NCBI GenBank assembly: GCA_934457095.1
Contig: CAKSHJ010000007.1
Span: 11,463 to 75,462, forward strand
Length of the DNA stretch: 64,000 bases
Reading direction: 5' to 3'
Origin: an uncultured Eubacteriales bacterium
GTDB lineage: Bacteria; Bacillota; Clostridia; Oscillospirales; Acutalibacteraceae
Shown here: in pieces, positions 59,745 through 64,000 of the stretch
Layout: each line of letters starts with the position of its first letter
How positions within the stretch are numbered: the stretch's first letter is position 1
The notes under the pieces: generated by a model
Seen by the model: the letters and a program-made list of their open reading frames with translations, nothing else
Database searches by the model: none
Told to the model about the DNA's origin: nothing
Position numbers and translations under genes: made by a program

Positions 59745-60981
59745 AGCTTTTAAAAACAGAATCATTAAAATTGCATTGATTGCCGCAATGGCGGTTTGTG
59801 TTACCGCAGCGCCAATTGTAAATTTATATGCTGCGCCGCTTGTTTGGGCAGATTCTTCTTTGGATGATTTGCGGACAAAGCAGCAGGAGATTGAGCGGCA
59901 GCAGGCAGAAACCAAGAAAAAATTGGATAGCTTGAAAGCGGACAAAGCAAAACAACAGGAGTATAAAGATACATTAGACCAGCAATTGTACAATGTAAAG
60001 CAGGAAAAATATCTGATTCAGGACCATATTAACGCATTGGATGCCAAAATCAGTGAGAAGCAGGCGGCTATGGCGGATAAACAGGCGGAAATAGACGCAA
60101 GTTTTGACCAATTGGGTGAGCGCTTGCGTGCCATTTATCTTGCCGGAGAGGTCAGTACGCTGGAAATTTTAATGCAGTCTGAAAACTCCGCTGATTTAAT
60201 GAATAATATGGAAGTGATGCAAAGCATTACCTCGCATGATAAACAGCTGATTGAAACCTTAGAAAGTGCGATTAGCTCGATTAAAGAAGAAAAAGAGGCA
60301 ATCGAGGCTGACCGCGAGGCAGTGGCCGCTGCCAAAGCAGAGCTTGACAAAAAACAGGATGAAATCAATGCTTTAGTGGAGGAAAGTAACCGAATATTGG
60401 CAGAGATAAACGCCGATATTGCCGAGGAAAACCAGCATATGCACGCGTTGGATGAACAGAGTGAAGAGGCTGCTGCAGCCATCGACCAGTGGTTTGCCGA
60501 TTACTATGCCAATCAAAATCCGGGCAACGGGAGCGGTAATGCCGGCAGCGATATTATCAATGGCGGTCAAAGCTCTTCGGGCTGGGTGTTTCCCGCGCCG
60601 GGTACGCATGGTCTTACTTCGGATTTCAGAGACGGCAGAAATCACGGCGCTTGGGACATTGCCACCGGCGGTTGTTACGGCAATCCGATTGTGGCAGCGC
60701 GTGCCGGCAGAGTGGTGCAGGTCAATTACGATAGCTGGGGCGGAGGCTATGGAACCTTTGCCTTTGTGGATCACGGCGACGGCTATATAACCGTATATGC
60801 ACATATGAGCAGCAGAGCGGTCAGCGTGGGGCAAACGGTAGCGCAGGGGCAGGTTTTAGGTTATATCGGAAGTACCGGGCAATCCACAGGACCACACCTG
60901 CATTTCGAAATCCGTCTGTACGGCGTAAAACAGGACCCGGCAAATTACTATAATATTAATGCTTACACAAGGTACTATTAA
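59734..60981 (+). CDS. Coiled-coil M23 murein hydrolase/activator (EnvC/PcsB-like)
   Basis: 415 residues: signal peptide (IIKIALIAAMAVCVTAAPIV to about residue 38), long coiled coil (about 40-250, rich in Gln, Lys, Glu), a Gly/Ser/Asn linker, and an M23 (LytM) domain with zinc ligands in NHGAWDIA (His304, Asp308) and the late GPHLHFEI (HxH, about 388-390). The metal ligands are intact, so it may be an active endopeptidase rather than only an activator. The TTG start overlaps ftsX by 11 bases, placing it with FtsEX as its regulator. Confidence 0.9.
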   Translation: MRSKAFKNRIIKIALIAAMAVCVTAAPIVNLYAAPLVWADSSLDDLRTKQQEIERQQAETKKKLDSLKADKAKQQEYKDTLDQQLYNVKQEKYLIQDHINALDAKISEKQAAMADKQAEIDASFDQLGERLRAIYLAGEVSTLEILMQSENSADLMNNMEVMQSITSHDKQLIETLESAISSIKEEKEAIEADREAVAAAKAELDKKQDEINALVEESNRILAEINADIAEENQHMHALDEQSEEAAAAIDQWFADYYANQNPGNGSGNAGSDIINGGQSSSGWVFPAPGTHGLTSDFRDGRNHGAWDIATGGCYGNPIVAARAGRVVQVNYDSWGGGYGTFAFVDHGDGYITVYAHMSSRAVSVGQTVAQGQVLGYIGSTGQSTGPHLHFEIRLYGVKQDPANYYNINAYTRYY

Positions 60982-60989
60982 AATGCAGT

Positions 60990-61024
60990 ATACCCCCAAA
61001 CCTGATTTTTGGGGGTATTTTTGT
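60990..61024 (+). terminator. Terminator of the ftsEX operon
   Basis: ATACCCCCAAA (60990-61000) pairs perfectly with TTTGGGGGTAT (61008-61018), followed by a T-run. Confidence 0.92.
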
Positions 61025-61083
61025 TTTCCCGATATACAAAATAAATATCGCGGATACTTTTTTCGGCAACTGCCGAATTATCA

Positions 61084-61112
61084 TTGACAGATACTATTGA
61101 CTTTACTATAAT
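61084..61112 (+). promoter_or_regulatory. Perfect consensus sigma-A promoter before greA
   Basis: TTGACA (61084-61089), exactly 17 bases, TATAAT (61107-61112), both hexamers at full consensus. The leader to greA is about 95 bases with no obvious hairpin. Confidence 0.85.
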
Positions 61113-61212
61113 AAAATGTAAGCATACGAAAAAACTTAGCAAGTATTTAGCTTTTGTGCGAATATCTGCTTTATTTTCCTTTTTAAACTAACATGAAGGT
61201 GGTTATTCTGAT

Positions 61213-61698
61213 ATGTCTAAACCGATTTTTTTAACAGAAGAAGGCCTTGCGGCGTTGGAGGAGGAGCTGGAGGAACTTAAATCTGTTAAGCGCAAGGAAA
61301 TTGCAGAGAAAATTAAGGTTGCACTTTCGTTCGGAGATTTGTCTGAAAACAGCGAATATGACGAAGCGAAAAATGACCAGGCGATTGTAGAGGCGCGCAT
61401 TGCAGACATTGAAGTTATGTTGAAAAATGTGCAGGTGATTAACGAGAGTGAGCTTAGTACGGAAAATGTGCATATTGGCTCGAAGGTAGAGCTCAAAGTG
61501 ACAACGACAAAAACCGGCAATACCGAGGTCAAAGAATACCGTATCGTGGGCTCGAACGAGGCAAACCCCAAGGCCGGCAGAATTTCCGATGAATCATTAA
61601 TCGGAAAATCTTTACTGGGGCATACCGTGGGAGATAAAGTGGAGATTGAAGTGCCTGCGGGCATCATGCTTTATGAAGTGCTTAGTATTTCCAAGTAA
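61213..61698 (+). CDS. greA: Transcription elongation factor GreA
   Basis: 161 residues: N-terminal antiparallel coiled coil (FLTEEGLAALEEELEELKSV; SFGDLSENSEYDEAKNDQ with the two acidic tip residues) and the C-terminal FKBP-like domain (YRIVGSNEANPKAGRISDES). It stimulates transcript cleavage by stalled RNA polymerase. GAAGGTGG precedes the ATG. Driven by a consensus promoter; lysS lies 76 bases downstream, as in many Firmicutes. Confidence 0.96.
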   Translation: MSKPIFLTEEGLAALEEELEELKSVKRKEIAEKIKVALSFGDLSENSEYDEAKNDQAIVEARIADIEVMLKNVQVINESELSTENVHIGSKVELKVTTTKTGNTEVKEYRIVGSNEANPKAGRISDESLIGKSLLGHTVGDKVEIEVPAGIMLYEVLSISK

Positions 61699-61774
61699 GA
61701 TTGCAGGGCGGCGTGAGTTTTTCACCCTGCCCTTTCATTTTTAAAAAACGCTACGATTTAGGGGAGGATATAAT

Positions 61775-63277
61775 ATGAACGAAAAGGAAAAGGGAACGCA
61801 GCAGGAGCAGCAGAGCCTAAGTGAATTGCTGCAAATTCGCAGAGATAAATTAGCGGCATTGCAGGCAAAGGGAGAAAACCCGTTTTTTGTCAATACCAGC
61901 CGAAGAAATATCAGTGCACAGGAGATACACGACCGTTTTGAAGAGTTGGACGGCCAAGATGTGTGCATAGCCGGGCGTATTATGAGCTGGCGTGATATGG
62001 GTAAGGCCAGCTTTATGGATATCCATGACCGTTCCGGGAGGGTGCAGGTTTACCTAAAAATAGACGAGGTAGGTCAGCAGATTTATGAAGGGCTTTCTAA
62101 CTGGGATTTAGGAGATATTGCCGAAGTGCAGGGATATGTTTTTAAAACGCGCAGAGGAGAAATTTCAGTACATGCAAAGACTATAAAGCTGCTTTCCAAA
62201 TCTTTGTTGCCTCTGCCGGAGAAATTTCACGGTCTGAAAGATACCGACTTGCGGTATCGCCAGCGTTATGTGGATTTAATTGTTAACCCTGAGGTGAAAG
62301 ATACCTTTATAAAACGCAGCAAAATTATCAGTACGATGCGCGCGGTGCTGGATAAAAAGGGTTTTCTTGAGGTGGAGACACCGATTCTGAATACCATTGC
62401 CGGCGGCGCTGCTGCAAGACCGTTTATTACCCACCACAATACGCTGGATTTGGACTTGTTTTTGCGCATTGCACCGGAATTGTACTTAAAACGCCTAATT
62501 GTGGGCGGTATGGAAAAAGTGTATGAAATCGGCCGGCAATTCCGCAACGAGGGTATGTCAATTAAGCATAACCCAGAGTTTACAACAATAGAATTATACG
62601 AAGCGTATACAGATTACAATGGTATGATGGATATTACTGAGGATTTGATTCACGCTTGTGTACAGGCGGTTTGTGGTGGAGATATCATTACCTACCAAGG
62701 AGAGGAGGTTTGCCTGAAAAAGCCATTTTGCCGCATGACTATGATAGAAGCGGTGAAAAAGTATACAGGGGTGGACTTTGATGCTTTTGCCGGAGATAAC
62801 GAAAAGGCGCATCAAATAGCCAAGGAGTTGGATTTACCTGCAGAAAAGCGCCATACCTGGGGTGATATTTTAAACCTTGCATTTGAAGAAAAGGTAGAGG
62901 AGAATTTGGTACAGCCCACATTTATCTGCGATTATCCGGTGGAGGTTTCTCCGCTGACAAAACGCAAGGCGGACAGGCCTGAATTAGTTGAGCGTTTTGA
63001 GCTGTTTATTACCCGGCGAGAATTTGCCAATGCCTACACAGAGTTGAATGACCCGATTGACCAAAAGGAGCGCTTTGCATACCAAATGAAATTGCGCGAG
63101 CAGGGAGATGAGGAAGCTAACCAAATTGACGAGGACTTTATAACGGCGTTGGAATACGGTATGCCACCCACGGGAGGTATGGGTATGGGGATTGACCGTT
63201 TGGCAATGCTACTGACGGATAGTGCGTCGATTCGAGATGTTTTGCTATTCCCGACAATGAAGCCTTTGGACAAGTAA
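61775..63277 (+). CDS. lysS: Class II lysyl-tRNA synthetase
   Basis: 500 residues: N-terminal OB-fold anticodon-binding domain (VCIAGRIMSWRDMGKASFMD), then the class II catalytic core with motif 1 (GFLEVETPILNTIAGGAAAR), motif 2 (FRNEGMSIKHNPEFTTIELY) and motif 3 (GGMGMGIDRLAMLLT). GGGGAGG precedes the ATG. A weak bulged hairpin lies between greA and lysS (61704-61738), so some read-through from the greA promoter is likely. Confidence 0.97.
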   Translation: MNEKEKGTQQEQQSLSELLQIRRDKLAALQAKGENPFFVNTSRRNISAQEIHDRFEELDGQDVCIAGRIMSWRDMGKASFMDIHDRSGRVQVYLKIDEVGQQIYEGLSNWDLGDIAEVQGYVFKTRRGEISVHAKTIKLLSKSLLPLPEKFHGLKDTDLRYRQRYVDLIVNPEVKDTFIKRSKIISTMRAVLDKKGFLEVETPILNTIAGGAAARPFITHHNTLDLDLFLRIAPELYLKRLIVGGMEKVYEIGRQFRNEGMSIKHNPEFTTIELYEAYTDYNGMMDITEDLIHACVQAVCGGDIITYQGEEVCLKKPFCRMTMIEAVKKYTGVDFDAFAGDNEKAHQIAKELDLPAEKRHTWGDILNLAFEEKVEENLVQPTFICDYPVEVSPLTKRKADRPELVERFELFITRREFANAYTELNDPIDQKERFAYQMKLREQGDEEANQIDEDFITALEYGMPPTGGMGMGIDRLAMLLTDSASIRDVLLFPTMKPLDK

Positions 63278-63304
63278 AAAGTTTTGAAAATCCCAGCGTT
63301 TAAA

Positions 63305-63340
63305 ATAATAGGCAGTTCCATAGTGGAATTGCCTATTTTC
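63305..63340 (+). terminator. Terminator after lysS
   Basis: AATAGGCAGTTCCA (63307-63320) pairs with TGGAATTGCCTATT (63324-63337, one G-T pair) around a 3-base loop; the T-tract is short. Confidence 0.75.
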
Positions 63341-63360
63341 ACGCATAGACATGAAAAGAG

Positions 63361-63642
63361 ATGATGGGAGAATACATCCGCTACTATCGTGGGAAAATCA
63401 TAGGTGGTATTTATGACGACAGACTGCTTGTAAAACCGACCCGATCAGCGGCTGCCTATATGCAGAAAATTACTTGTGAGTTACCTTACGAGGGTGCAAA
63501 AGAAATGTTGCTTGTAGATGATGTTGATAATAAAGAATATCTGGCAGATTTGTTTCATGTAATATATGATGAATTGCCTTTGTTCAAAACGAAAAGGAAG
63601 AACTATAATCACCACTACAGCAAAAAGCAAATAGACAGGTAA
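63361..63642 (+). pseudogene. TfoX N-terminal domain-like gene lacking its 5' end
   Basis: 93 residues that match TfoX/Sxy-type small proteins from the MMGEYIRYYRGKIIGGIYDD block onward (RLLVKPTRSAAAYM, ELPYEGAKEMLLVDDVDNKE, LFHVIYDELPLF). Full-length relatives carry about 25 more N-terminal residues before MMGEY. Upstream in this frame two stops occur within 20 bases, just after the lysS terminator, and there is no good ribosome binding site. It is most likely a 5'-truncated remnant; a short functional form cannot be excluded. Confidence 0.6.
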
Positions 63643-63842
63643 GAAAAAACCGTTGACAAAAAACATAAAGGTTAGTTGTTTATTTGAGTAGTGATCAGTT
63701 ACATAAATTTCCGTGTAATTTCTGACCTTTTATTTTCAAATTTGTGTTATGATTGCGAAAAAACTTCACAATTGGTTGCAAAAAGAGAATAAATGAAATT
63801 CCATTGTAGAATATTAAGCCTTATGAGGAGGAGATATTCAGA

Positions 63843-64000
63843 ATGGAAAAACGAGAGATAACAGAAGCAAATTTGCTAAAATTTGCGCAATATTTACGTA
63901 GTGCAGAGCACAGCAAAGGTACCGTTGCAAAGTATTTGCGAGATGTACAAAGCTTTGCACAGTGGCTGGAAAATGAACCTGCCACCAAAGAAAATTTGGC
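63843..64000 (+). CDS. Tyrosine recombinase/integrase, N-terminal fragment
   Basis: The first 52 codons of a gene that runs off the right edge. LLKFAQYLRSAEHSKGTVAK, then YLRDVQSFAQWLEN is the SAM-like core-binding domain of phage-type integrases and Xer recombinases. AGGAGGAG lies 9 bases before the ATG. The catalytic domain is outside the window, so I cannot say whether it is a Xer-type or element-borne integrase. TGTTATGAT at 63746-63753 resembles an extended -10 promoter. Confidence 0.75.
   Translation, partial: MEKREITEANLLKFAQYLRSAEHSKGTVAKYLRDVQSFAQWLENEPATKENL

Noticed and set aside
1..64000. CRISPR arrays, rRNA, tRNA, retrons and toxin-antitoxin pairs
   Set aside because: I looked for regularly spaced repeats, cloverleaf-like segments, reverse transcriptases and small overlapping gene pairs and found none that I could support by eye. 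A tRNAscan and a CRISPR finder run would be decisive.

Overview
The window looks like a chromosomal segment of an anaerobic, endospore-forming Gram-positive bacterium of the class Clostridia, probably in or near the Oscillospirales. The support is a cotJ spore-coat operon, a nine-gene V/A-type ATPase, type III pantothenate kinase, BceRS-BceAB and PhoPR modules, DUF4358/DUF4830/DUF1540 proteins, frequent TTG and GTG starts with strong Shine-Dalgarno sequences, and no outer-membrane genes. The placement is inferred from gene content only. I saw no rRNA, tRNA or CRISPR array.

Layout. 1-1.35 kb: edge of a DUF378 gene and a graveyard of IS1182-like and IS110-like transposase remnants. 1.35-4.75 kb (minus): a PHP phosphatase - Lrp/AsnC - aminotransferase - ispE cluster. 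4.9-6.6 kb: ACT-domain regulator plus PFL/UPF0210 protein. 6.6-7.3 kb: a non-coding stretch with a possible structured RNA and a clear promoter. 7.3-16.2 kb: a complete V/A-ATPase operon in the order H-C-I-K-F-E-A-B-D, closed by a terminator. 16.3-20.6 kb: AlkD-like repair protein, YgjP-like metallopeptidase, CorA, a lone fumarase beta subunit and a CDF transporter. 20.6-23.4 kb: two lipoproteins, a DUF1540 protein and coaX. 23.5-28.2 kb (minus): BceR-BceS and BceA-BceB antimicrobial-peptide sensing and resistance, with a candidate operator. 28.3-31.2 kb: murE-murF, divergent from the Bce module. 31.3-34.4 kb: nadA-nadB-nadC. 34.6 kb: iron-dependent alcohol dehydrogenase. 35.9-38.7 kb: copper export operon (copA with a C-terminal CopZ-like domain, then csoR). 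38.7 kb: a 30-bp perfect palindrome with a parS consensus at its centre. 38.8 kb (minus): cobO. 39.4-45.4 kb: a tightly overlapping aroB-aroC-aroEK-aroQ-aroA-tyrA operon. 45.5-46.6 kb: cotJABC. 46.9-53.7 kb: the Pho regulon core pstSCAB-phoU-phoP-phoR behind a Pho box. 53.9-56.3 kb: a Big2-domain protein, a DUF4830 protein and an RsuA-type pseudouridine synthase. 56.5-61.0 kb: PucR-type regulator, then ftsE-ftsX-murein hydrolase activator. 61.2-63.3 kb: greA and lysS. 63.3-64 kb: a 5'-truncated TfoX-like gene and the start of a tyrosine recombinase that runs off the window.

Most of the window is core metabolism and envelope biology. The points most worth a second look are: a CopZ chaperone apparently encoded in frame inside copA with its own ribosome binding site; a perfect parS match that doubles as a terminator stem; a PstC with about 160 extra N-terminal residues; an FtsE with about 115 extra C-terminal residues; a candidate structured RNA ahead of the V-ATPase operon; and a 21-codon leader ORF before corA. 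I found no convincing evidence of a wholly new multi-gene system.
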